Source: Clostridiales bacterium
GTDB lineage: Bacteria; Bacillota; Clostridia; Peptostreptococcales; Anaerovoracaceae
Length of the DNA: 11,255 nucleotides
Reading direction: 5' to 3'
Assembly (NCBI GenBank): GCA_012799165.1
Contig: JAAZLU010000116.1
Coordinates: 1 to 11,255, forward strand
A model generated the notes under the pieces. It was not told the origin of the DNA and made no database searches. It worked only from the letters and a program-made list of their open reading frames with translations. The translations under genes and the position numbers were made by a program. Of the stretch, positions 1-6,126 are shown piece after piece (positions within the stretch are counted from its first letter, which is position 1; the number at the start of each line of letters is the position of its first letter).

Positions 1-867
1 AGCATGGATATCTACGAGGGGGAGACCATGGCGCTGGTCGGCGAGTCGGGTTGCGGCAAGTCCACTTTGGGCCGTCTTATCTTAAACCTGCTCGAACCCA
101 CCGCGGGCACAGTTGTGTTTGACGGCAAGGATACTCAGCAGCTTTCGCCCGAAGAGATGCGCCAGGCAAGGAGGGACATGCAGATAATCTTCCAGGATCC
201 CTATGCTTCGCTCAATCCCCGCTGGACGATTCGCGATATCGTCGCTGAGCCTCTGGAGACCTACGGAATTTATAAGACGAAGGAAGAGACCACCGCCAGG
301 GTGGAGGAGTTGCTTAAAAAATGCGGCATACGGCCCGAGTTTATAAACCGCTATCCGCATCAGTTTTCCGGCGGTCAGCGTCAGCGCGTCGGGATTGCCC
401 GCGCCCTGGCGCTTAATCCCCGTCTAATCGTCTGCGACGAGCCCGTATCCGCTTTGGATGTCTCTATCCAGGCCCAGGTGCTCAATCTGCTGGACGAATT
501 ACAGGAGGAGCTGAAGCTGACATATTTGTTTATTTCCCACGACCTCTCCGTGGTGCGCTACCTCTCCGACAGAGTGAGCGTAATGTTCCTCGGGAAAATT
601 TGCGAGGTCGGTATTACGGCGGAAGTCTACGAAAAACCTCTGCATCCCTACACCAAGTTTTTGCTCGAGGCGGTGCCCAAGCCCAATCCCAAGCTTCGCA
701 AGGAGGACAAGGAGATGCTGGCGGGCGAAATACCAAGCCCGGTAAATCCGCCGAGCGGATGCAGATTCCATCCGCTGTGCCCGCGGGCTACGGAGCGCTG
801 CTCCGCTGAAGTGCCGGCGATGCGCGAGGTAGAGGGTCGCAAGGTGGCCTGCCATCTGTACGAATGA
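1..867 (+). CDS. Oligopeptide/dipeptide ABC transporter ATP-binding protein (OppF/DppF type), 5'-truncated
   Basis: This is the cytoplasmic ATPase that powers peptide import with a partner ATPase, two permeases and a lipoprotein. The reading frame is open to base 1 and the family normally has about 30-40 more N-terminal residues, so the gene starts upstream of the window. Numbering from the Met at base 4, I see Walker [10 protein letters not shown] (13-21), a Q-loop glutamine (64), the signature SGGQ (122-125), Walker B ending DE (145-146) and the H-loop His (179). The C-terminal oligopeptide-transporter extension follows, with [12 protein letters not shown] and [10 protein letters not shown]. 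Four cysteines in that extension (253, 259, 266, 283) are spaced like those that hold a [4Fe-4S] cluster in some DppD-type homologues. Whether the substrate is di- or oligopeptide cannot be read. The partner genes would lie upstream. Confidence 0.95.
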   Translation, partial: SMDIYEGETMALVGESGCGKSTLGRLILNLLEPTAGTVVFDGKDTQQLSPEEMRQARRDMQIIFQDPYASLNPRWTIRDIVAEPLETYGIYKTKEETTARVEELLKKCGIRPEFINRYPHQFSGGQRQRVGIARALALNPRLIVCDEPVSALDVSIQAQVLNLLDELQEELKLTYLFISHDLSVVRYLSDRVSVMFLGKICEVGITAEVYEKPLHPYTKFLLEAVPKPNPKLRKEDKEMLAGEIPSPVNPPSGCRFHPLCPRATERCSAEVPAMREVEGRKVACHLYE

Positions 868-924
868 AGAAGTGATTGCCCGCAGTGAGGGGTGTTTCGG
901 GTTCAAGCACTGTTGTTTACACCG

Positions 925-1374
925 ATGAAGAAATTATACCTGCTGAGACATGCAAAGAGCAGTTGGGATAGTTCCGCGCTCAGAGATTACGAGCGGCCGC
1001 TGAATTCGCGCGGAATGCGCGAGGCAGCGGCCATGGGCGCTTTCTTTCAGGAGAATGCCTTTAAAATAGACAGGATACTTTGCTCGGGAGCTCTGAGGAC
1101 AAGGCAGACCTTGGAGCTCCTTTTGAATTCCTACGATTACGGGGGAGAAATCGAATACATGGATGAAATTTACGCTTCTTCGCCCGCCATCCTCAAGGGA
1201 ATCGTCCGAAGGCAGGACTGCGAATCTCTCCTGCTGATTGGGCACAATCCCGAGCTCGAGGAACTGGTCTTCGAGCTGAGCCGCCAATCCTTTGCGATGC
1301 GCACCTGCCATCTGGCGGTCATAGATATGGAGGATGGAAGGCTGGAGATGTTCGTAGGGCCGCCGGAGGGGTAG
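925..1374 (+). CDS. SixA-like histidine phosphatase superfamily protein
   Basis: This is a 149-residue member of the histidine phosphatase (phosphoglycerate mutase-like) superfamily, close in size to SixA phosphohistidine phosphatase. The catalytic RHAKSSW motif is at residues 8-14 with nucleophile His9. Further expected residues are Arg58 in the SGALRTRQT stretch, acidic Glu81, and the second His in GHNP (His107). SixA removes phosphate from phosphohistidine in HPt domains or the nitrogen PTS; the actual substrate here is unknown. The frame is open back to a GTG at 892, which would add 11 residues. I chose ATG 925 because the family starts directly with the beta strand MKKLYLLRHAK. Neither start has a good ribosome site, since GTGAGG at 885-890 abuts the GTG. 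It lies 57 bp after the transporter gene, with no terminator visible between them. Confidence 0.85.
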   Translation: MKKLYLLRHAKSSWDSSALRDYERPLNSRGMREAAAMGAFFQENAFKIDRILCSGALRTRQTLELLLNSYDYGGEIEYMDEIYASSPAILKGIVRRQDCESLLLIGHNPELEELVFELSRQSFAMRTCHLAVIDMEDGRLEMFVGPPEG

Positions 1375-1415
1375 GGTAGGTTTCATATTAATAAGATATA
1401 AATATTTATAGCTAC

Positions 1416-1444
1416 TTTACATTCACGCTACAAAATGATAGAAT
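1416..1444 (+). promoter_or_regulatory. Sigma-A type promoter of the abiEi gene
   Basis: TTTACA (1416-1421) and TAGAAT (1439-1444) are separated by exactly 17 bp in a very AT-rich stretch, a near-consensus housekeeping promoter. The predicted start near 1451 leaves a short leader. The ribosome site GGAGG (1454-1458) sits 9 nt before the ATG at 1468. Confidence 0.75.
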
Positions 1445-1454
1445 TTGTAGCGTG
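1424..1454. promoter_or_regulatory. Probable AbiEi autoregulatory operator: perfect 11-bp inverted repeat
   Basis: CACGCTACAAA (1424-1434) is repeated in perfect inverted form as TTTGTAGCGTG (1444-1454), with 9 bp between the arms. The left arm fills the promoter spacer and the right arm begins at the last base of the -10 and covers the predicted start site, so a bound protein would block polymerase. AbiEi antitoxins of known AbiE systems bind inverted repeats in their own promoter and repress it. Assigning this repeat to the adjacent AbiEi protein is inference. In RNA the arms would also form a hairpin, but the predicted start site falls inside the right arm, which favours a DNA operator. 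Confidence 0.7.
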
Positions 1455-1467
1455 GAGGTAAGGTCAT

Positions 1468-2061
1468 ATGGTAAAGATGGATCAGCTTTTTCAGCTGTTG
1501 GAAGAAGGGAACGGATACATCAAGACAAGCGATGCGCTGAGCTTGGATGTTTCGGCGCCTTATTTTTATGATTTTGTGGCAGACCTGAATTTAATGCGCG
1601 TAGGACGAGGGCTGTACAAAACAGAAGATGCATGGGATGATGAACTCTATGTTATCAGTGCTTTGAATAAGCAAGTATGTTTTTCTCACGAAACGGCGCT
1701 GTATTTAAATGAGCTTATGGAGCGCGAACCGTTCGAGATTACAGTAACTGCGCCGCGGGGATACAATGCCGCTCATCTGCGTAAACGTAAAATTCGTGTC
1801 TTCCAAGTCGATAAAGAAAAGTATTTGTTAGGTAAGACGGAACTTTCCACGCCTTTTGGCAATGTTGTCGCCGCATACGATAAAGAGCGAGCCATCTGCG
1901 ACTTGTTAAGAAACAAAGACAACACGGACATACAAATTTTTCAGGTAGCATTCAAGCTTTATTTTGAGCGGAAAGATAAAAATATTCCTTTGTTAATGCA
2001 ATATGCCGGAGTTTTCAATATCGAAGAAAGTATGAGAAAATACACGGAGGTTCTATTATGA
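1468..2061 (+). CDS. abiEi: AbiEi-family type IV antitoxin / transcriptional regulator
   Basis: This 197-residue protein has the size and layout of AbiEi antitoxins. It has an N-terminal winged-helix part (about 1-55, with NGYIKTSDALSLDVS and the RVGRGLYKTEDAW wing). The AbiEi core follows, with FSHETALYLNELMEREP, the basic RGYNAAHLRKRKI stretch (98-109) and STPFGNVVAAYDKERAICDLL. The C-terminal stretch is ...MRKYTEVLL. In AbiE systems this protein counters the AbiEii nucleotidyltransferase toxin and represses the operon. Its promoter with a perfect inverted repeat lies just upstream, and GGAGG is 9 nt before ATG 1468. Another ATG lies at 1477, but 1468 fits the ribosome site better. The stop overlaps a following ATG (ATGA, 2058-2061), the usual coupling to a toxin gene, yet no full toxin follows. 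The AT-rich composition differs from the flanks. Confidence 0.88.
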   Translation: MVKMDQLFQLLEEGNGYIKTSDALSLDVSAPYFYDFVADLNLMRVGRGLYKTEDAWDDELYVISALNKQVCFSHETALYLNELMEREPFEITVTAPRGYNAAHLRKRKIRVFQVDKEKYLLGKTELSTPFGNVVAAYDKERAICDLLRNKDNTDIQIFQVAFKLYFERKDKNIPLLMQYAGVFNIEESMRKYTEVLL

Positions 2062-2182
2062 ATAGTGATTATATTCAACAAGCTGTATAGGATGAAAATA
2101 TCGAAACATTTTGGACTCCGTGTTCATGCTACAATTAGAATCTATGCTTAAAGGCAAAGTTGAGGATAAGAAGTATGAGTAA
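2058..2182 (+). pseudogene. Broken small gene between abiEi and rhuM (lost toxin or small partner)
   Basis: An ATG at 2058 overlaps the abiEi stop (ATGA) and has a strong ribosome site, GGAGG, at 2047-2051. It reads MNSDYIQQAV and stops at TAG 2088-2090. The same frame continues DENIETFW to 2114. From there the frame one base back continues DSVFMLQLESMLKG and ends ...KVEDKKYE at TAA 2180-2182, overlapping the rhuM start by 8 bases. One nonsense change and one missing base near 2114 would thus account for a continuous reading frame of about 41 codons. Both chained overlaps are intact, so the piece is either an internally deleted larger gene, such as an AbiEii toxin, or a gene that was always tiny. 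I do not recognise the residues as AbiEii. The joining of frames is my reconstruction. Confidence 0.5.
2127..2135 (+). promoter_or_regulatory. Possible extended -10 promoter for rhuM
   Basis: TGCTACAAT matches the extended -10 form TGnTATAAT with one change. It would start transcription near 2142, about 33 nt before the rhuM ATG. No convincing -35 is visible. The surrounding CATGCTACAAT (2125-2135) matches 9 of 11 bases of the operator arm CACGCTACAAA found upstream of abiEi, so the site may be under the same regulator. Confidence 0.3.
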
Positions 2183-3236
2183 GAAAAATAGAAAACAAGA
2201 GCTGGTGCTTCGCAGCTCGGCGGCAGAGTATCTTACTTTTGTGGCGTCCACAGGCGGCAGCGACGAAAGTTTTGAAATGCGCTATGAGGATGAAAACATT
2301 TGGCTGACACAAAAGATGATGGCTACACTTTACGATGTGACAAAGCAAACTATTTCTCAACACATACAGCGCATATACGATGATGGCGAACTTATTCCTG
2401 AAGCAACTGTCAAGAAATACTTGACAGTTCAAACCGAGGGAAATCGTCAAGTTGCCAGAGAACTCGAACATTACTCACTTCAGATGATTGTCGCTGTGGG
2501 GTTCAAGATCAATAATGAGCGTGCGGTCCAATTCCGCAAATGGGCGGGTCAAATTGTTAAAGACCACACGATTCAAGGCTGGACGATGGATAAGGAACGT
2601 CTAAAAAAAGGACATATGTTTACGGATGAGTATTTCGAGCGTCAACTCCAGTATATTCGGGAAATTCGTTTGTCCGAGCGAAAGTTCTATCAGAAGGTTA
2701 CCGACTTGTATGCCACCGCCTTTGATTATGATAAGGATGCTAAAACGACTCGTTTGTTTTTTAAAACCGTGCAGAATAAGCTACATTATGCAGTTCACCG
2801 TCATACTGCGGCAGAATTGATTTTTGAACGGGCAGATGCTGAAAAAGAGCACATGGGATTAACGACCTGGGAGAGTGCTCCGGAAGGGAAGATAGTAAAA
2901 GCGGATGTCGTGATTGCTAAAAATTATCTGAGCGAAGAAGAAATGTCCTACCTCGAGAGAATAGTTTCCCTTTATTTGGATTACGCTGAATTACAAGCAG
3001 AGCGGAAAATACCGATGAGCATGGAAGATTGGTCTAAACGCCTCGACGGATTTCTAGAGTTTAACGACAACGAATTGTTGATTGGCCCGGGTAAAATCAG
3101 TGCTGAACAGGCAAAATTGCATGCCGAAACAGAATTCGAAAAGTACAGGATAGTACAGGACAGGCTTTATGAAAGCGATTTCGACCGATTCCTTATGCTT
3201 GAACAGAACATTGAAGAATATGATTATAAATCCTAA
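2175..3236 (+). CDS. rhuM: RhuM-family protein
   Basis: This 353-residue protein has the length and signature blocks of the RhuM family, named after a gene in Salmonella pathogenicity island 3 and common in accessory and defence-rich regions. Residues 41-72 (NIWLTQKMMATLYDVTKQTI...) look like a helix-turn-helix DNA-binding part. The middle has the family stretch FRKWAGQIVKDHTIQGWTMD (120-139). The C-terminal half has NKLHYAVHRHTAAELIFERA (201-220), HMGLTTW and KNYLSEEEMSYLERIVSLYL, then a helical end. The biochemical function of the family is not settled. Family members usually read HGHTAAE; Arg209 replaces the glycine here. TTG 2160 is also in frame, but ATG 2175 has GAGG at 2162-2165 with 9 nt spacing. 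It overlaps the broken gene upstream by 8 bases, suggesting past operon coupling. Composition is AT-rich like abiEi and unlike the flanks, pointing to joint acquisition. Confidence 0.88.
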   Translation: MSKKNRKQELVLRSSAAEYLTFVASTGGSDESFEMRYEDENIWLTQKMMATLYDVTKQTISQHIQRIYDDGELIPEATVKKYLTVQTEGNRQVARELEHYSLQMIVAVGFKINNERAVQFRKWAGQIVKDHTIQGWTMDKERLKKGHMFTDEYFERQLQYIREIRLSERKFYQKVTDLYATAFDYDKDAKTTRLFFKTVQNKLHYAVHRHTAAELIFERADAEKEHMGLTTWESAPEGKIVKADVVIAKNYLSEEEMSYLERIVSLYLDYAELQAERKIPMSMEDWSKRLDGFLEFNDNELLIGPGKISAEQAKLHAETEFEKYRIVQDRLYESDFDRFLMLEQNIEEYDYKS

Positions 3237-3320
3237 GCGCTGTCGCGGTCATGTAACAAAAATGCCGGGTTTGGCCAGCCACTGTACATTATCTTGAGCC
3301 CACCGCAGTGCGCTTAGTTG

Positions 3321-3435
3321 TGTTATAACATTTTCCCCGGTTATATTCGCCGCACTTGTGCAATTGGAGGTCTTTGCGGCGTTCTTGGGGGTGGAAAATG
3401 TTGTATCACCTTGGTATGCGTGGTTGTGATATAAT
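3321..3435 (+). repeat. Two-promoter regulatory module, copy 1 (upstream of the glycosyltransferase-mutase operon)
   Basis: The 262-bp interval 3237-3498 has no gene. Within it are two extended -10 elements, TGTTATAAC (P1, 3321-3329) and TGATATAAT (P2, 3427-3435), with their hexamers 106 bp apart. No -35 is obvious for either. Between them an inverted repeat, CGCCGCA (3348-3354) and TGCGGCG (3375-3381), could form a 7-bp stem with a 20-nt loop in a P1 transcript. The same arrangement recurs at 10316-10433 in front of pgi. The blocks TTGTG-TATAA, GCGGCGTT and TTGTATCACCTT are conserved, and 31 of 35 bases match across 3401-3435. I see no terminator for rhuM in 3237-3320. Confidence 0.7.
3401..3434. 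promoter_or_regulatory. Operator-like dyad overlapping P2, copy 1
   Basis: TTGTATCAC (3401-3409) and GTGATATAA (3426-3434) are inverted repeats matching at 8 of 9 positions, separated by 16 bp. The right arm contains most of the -10 hexamer (TATAAT, 3430-3435). The arm centres are about 25 bp apart. Both arms are identical in the pgi copy while the spacer varies, which is the pattern expected of a repressor site. The regulator is unknown. Confidence 0.65.
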
Positions 3436-3498
3436 ATTTTTCGCAAGCACAAGCCTCTGAGCTTTGACCTGCCCAATTTACCGAACTACGGAGTGTTT

Positions 3499-4467
3499 AT
3501 GAAGACGATCAGCATAATTGTACCTTGCTATAACGAGGAGGCGGCGCTGCCGCTGTACTATGAGGCTATGAAGCCCGTTGTAAAAGAACTTGAGCAACTT
3601 GGCGCAAGGAGCGAATTTGTATTCGTGGACGACGGCTCGGCGGACGGGACTTTGACGGTAATCAAGGCTCTGGCGGCGAGGGACGCAAGCTGCAAGTACA
3701 TAAGCTTTTCGCGCAACTTCGGCAAGGAAGCGGCGATGTATGCGGGCCTTCAGAATGCCGGTGGCGACTATGTGGCGGTTATGGACGCGGATCTTCAAGA
3801 TCCCCCGGAGATGCTGCCGGAGATGTTTAAGATAATCGAGAATTCAAAGGCCGGCGGGGAGATGGGTAGCAAGGGCGAAGAAATCGATTGCGTGGGTACC
3901 CGGCGCACAAACCGCAAAGGCGAGCCCCCTGTGCGCAGCTTATTTGCGCGGCTCTTTTATAAACTCATCAATAAGATTTCCAAGACCGAAATCGTGGACG
4001 GTGCAAGGGATTACAGGCTCATGACCCGCCGTATGACCGACGCGATACTTCAGATGAGCGAATACAACAGATTTTCCAAGGGAATATTCTCCTGGGTAGG
4101 TTTTAAGACTCATTGGCTGGAGTATGTAAACAGAGAGCGCGCCGCGGGGGAGACGAAGTGGTCGTTCTTTAAGTTGCTGCTGTACTCCTTCGACGGAATC
4201 GTCGCATTCTCGACCGCGCCGCTTTCGATTGCGAGCGCGGTGGGCTTTTTGAGCTGCCTCGGCAGCGGCCTCTATATGCTTTATGTATTTATAAAGGCAC
4301 TCGCCTTCGGCGACCCGGTGGCAGGCTGGCCATCGCTCGTGTGTATTATATTGTTCCTCGGCGGCGTGCAGCTTTTAGGCATTGGAGTGCTCGGGCAGTA
4401 TCTGGCGAAGACTTATTTGGAAGTAAAGCAGCGCCCGATTTACATAGCAAAAGAAAAGAATTTTTAG
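3499..4467 (+). CDS. GT2 polyprenyl-phosphate glycosyltransferase (GtrB/DPM1-like)
   Basis: This 322-residue membrane-anchored transferase belongs to the family that moves a sugar from a nucleotide donor to undecaprenyl phosphate on the cytoplasmic face. The GT-A domain has ISIIVPCYNEE (4-14), FVDDGSADGT (42-51) and the metal-binding DAD at 96-98 in VMDADLQDPPEM. Family positions RLFYKLIN, DYRLM and the W-GFKTHWLEY region follow. Two membrane helices close the protein (about 233-267 and 277-300), ending in GQYLAKTYLEVKQRPIY, typical of GtrB-like proteins. The segment about 115-131 (NSKAGGEMGSKGEEIDC) looks like a short insertion. ATG 3499 is preferred over GTG 3493 because GGAG (3490-3493) has suitable spacing only to it. 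It is first in an operon with the GT-C-like gene, 3 bp downstream. The sugar is not readable from sequence. Confidence 0.9.
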   Translation: MKTISIIVPCYNEEAALPLYYEAMKPVVKELEQLGARSEFVFVDDGSADGTLTVIKALAARDASCKYISFSRNFGKEAAMYAGLQNAGGDYVAVMDADLQDPPEMLPEMFKIIENSKAGGEMGSKGEEIDCVGTRRTNRKGEPPVRSLFARLFYKLINKISKTEIVDGARDYRLMTRRMTDAILQMSEYNRFSKGIFSWVGFKTHWLEYVNRERAAGETKWSFFKLLLYSFDGIVAFSTAPLSIASAVGFLSCLGSGLYMLYVFIKALAFGDPVAGWPSLVCIILFLGGVQLLGIGVLGQYLAKTYLEVKQRPIYIAKEKNF

Positions 4468-4470
4468 TAC

Positions 4471-6126
4471 ATGAGAAAATTCGGTATCGCACTATATACA
4501 ATATTCGCAGTCCTCTTCGCGGGCCTGCCGGTTTATGTTTTGGTTATGAGCTCAAAGGCCATAGAAAGGACATACGAAGACTTCGGCCCGGAGCTCAATA
4601 TCGCCATCGGCATAGCCGCAGCGGTGCTCCTTCTGCATCTAATTCCCAAGAACTTTTTTAGAATTCCCGACCCGATTATGGCACTGCTTTGGATTATCGC
4701 AGGCACCCGCTTTCGCATGAGTTGCTTCGAAAATCTGCAGGGCTATATGCTTATGAAGTACGACTTTGCAGATGTTCTTAGAAGCGCCGGCGGCGAAGCG
4801 CTTATTAAGGAAGAAATCTTTACTCACTGGGCCTTCTATCCACGCCTGATTGCCGTGTGGAATACGCAGAGAGGCGAAGCCGGCGACAGCTATGAAGGCG
4901 CAGTGTATTTGAATGCGATAATCGGAGGCCTGATTGTTGCAGTGGTGTACTTGATTGGGGCACGAATCTTTAAGCGGCAGAGGGCGGCAAACACGGCGGC
5001 GGCGATAAATTGTTTTTGGCCGCTGTTTGCGTACTATAGCGCGATTACGAGCAATGAACACCCCGCCATGCTCTTTATGTTGCTCGCGAGCTTCTTCGCA
5101 ATCTGCGCATGGCAGGCGGCGGAAAGCGCGATTTCGCAGCAAAGCGGCGCGGTATCGATAAAAGGTATGCTTTTGTCTAAAAAAACGCTTGGAGGCGCAA
5201 TCTGCCTGCTCTGCGCGGGTTTCTGTGCGGGGGCTGCGGATATCTTTAAGCAGTTTTCACCGATATTCCTGGTGGCTTGCGCGGCGACGGGAGTTGTGTT
5301 TTTGCTGATTGGAGATTCGTCAAAGGCAGTGCCTGGTGAGGCGGCCGGCAAAAAGCCCCTAAGATTCGCGGCGCTCGCACTTGCAATCGTGATTATGACA
5401 GCGTGCGCGGGCGGGCTCAGAGGGGGAGCCTTAAATTGGCTCGAAAAGCGGGTCGGAAGGCCGGTCTGCAGGAACGCTTCGGCTCATTTTTTGTGGATCG
5501 GGCTCAACTCGGCGGGAGAGGGCATGTGGACCAGGGAAGAGGGAATGAAGGTCTACGAGCTTGCGGATAAGTACGACGGAGATTACGACAGGGTTATGGA
5601 CGAACTGAGCCTTCTGCTCAAAGAGGATTTGAAGGCAAACTCGGACAAGCTGCCCGAGACCCTAAGCGCGAAGATGGAAGAGGATTGGTCCGCAGACACA
5701 GCGCTCTCGAAGTGGATGCGCTCGCTCTACGACGAGGAGCGCGCATGGGAGGATGCTCATCCCGGGAAGACGATAAACTGGGAGGTGCCGCGCTCCGAGC
5801 GAGACCTCTACGACTTCGACCCCGGCAATGTAATCTCCAAGGCATCGGCAGCCATGTATATGGCGGTGATGGGAGCGGTCGCGGTAGGTGCTCTTATCGG
5901 GTTATTTGCACCGTTTCGAAAACCCGCACAGATGTATTTTCGCCTGCTGTTCTACGGCTACGCGCTGGTATTTCTGCTGAGCGAGGCGCAGGGGCGCTAT
6001 CAGGTAGTGCTCTTTCCCGTGTTCGCAGTTTTGGCCGCCGCCGCGGTTGAGGATTTGAGCAGCTTTGTGATAGAATTCTTTAAGGGAAAAATAAATAAAT
6101 CGGGGGGAATGCAATGTATAAACTGA
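4471..6126 (+). CDS. Polytopic membrane protein, GT-C (GT39/ArnT-like) glycosyltransferase candidate
   Basis: This 551-residue protein has roughly ten to twelve hydrophobic segments. They begin with one near 5-26 and include stretches near 42-58, 145-166, 177-213, 240-282, 298-316, 460-481 and 492-527. A hydrophilic region of about 135 residues (320-455, rich in Asp, Glu and Lys) precedes the last helices. It is probably outside the membrane and is larger than in simple relatives. The closing stretch SEAQGRYQVVLFPVFAVLAA (504-523) resembles GT39-type enzymes, as does HPAMLFMLLASFF. GT-C enzymes take a sugar from a polyprenyl phosphate and transfer it outside, which fits the adjacent GtrB-like gene. 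The acidic pair ED at 36-37 in the first loop may be catalytic. It starts 3 bp after the GT2 stop, has a weak ribosome site and overlaps the mutase gene by 13 bp. The enzyme call is inferred from context and topology. Confidence 0.72.
   Translation: MRKFGIALYTIFAVLFAGLPVYVLVMSSKAIERTYEDFGPELNIAIGIAAAVLLLHLIPKNFFRIPDPIMALLWIIAGTRFRMSCFENLQGYMLMKYDFADVLRSAGGEALIKEEIFTHWAFYPRLIAVWNTQRGEAGDSYEGAVYLNAIIGGLIVAVVYLIGARIFKRQRAANTAAAINCFWPLFAYYSAITSNEHPAMLFMLLASFFAICAWQAAESAISQQSGAVSIKGMLLSKKTLGGAICLLCAGFCAGAADIFKQFSPIFLVACAATGVVFLLIGDSSKAVPGEAAGKKPLRFAALALAIVIMTACAGGLRGGALNWLEKRVGRPVCRNASAHFLWIGLNSAGEGMWTREEGMKVYELADKYDGDYDRVMDELSLLLKEDLKANSDKLPETLSAKMEEDWSADTALSKWMRSLYDEERAWEDAHPGKTINWEVPRSERDLYDFDPGNVISKASAAMYMAVMGAVAVGALIGLFAPFRKPAQMYFRLLFYGYALVFLLSEAQGRYQVVLFPVFAVLAAAAVEDLSSFVIEFFKGKINKSGGMQCIN

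Noticed and set aside
892..924. GTG start at 892 for the SixA-like gene
   Set aside because: It adds 11 residues with no family match, and the only G-rich site directly abuts the codon. ATG 925 gives the normal family N-terminus, though it too lacks a good ribosome site.
2105..2120. Programmed -1 frameshifting in the small gene between abiEi and rhuM
   Set aside because: The bases around the frame break (CATTTTGGACTC) lack an X-XXY-YYZ slippery heptamer, and the upstream TAG at 2088 would stop ribosomes first. A mutation or sequence error is simpler.
2148..2471. A 107-codon minus-strand open frame overlapping the start of rhuM
   Set aside because: It lies opposite the conserved N-terminal part of RhuM and has no family resemblance, so I treat it as a shadow.
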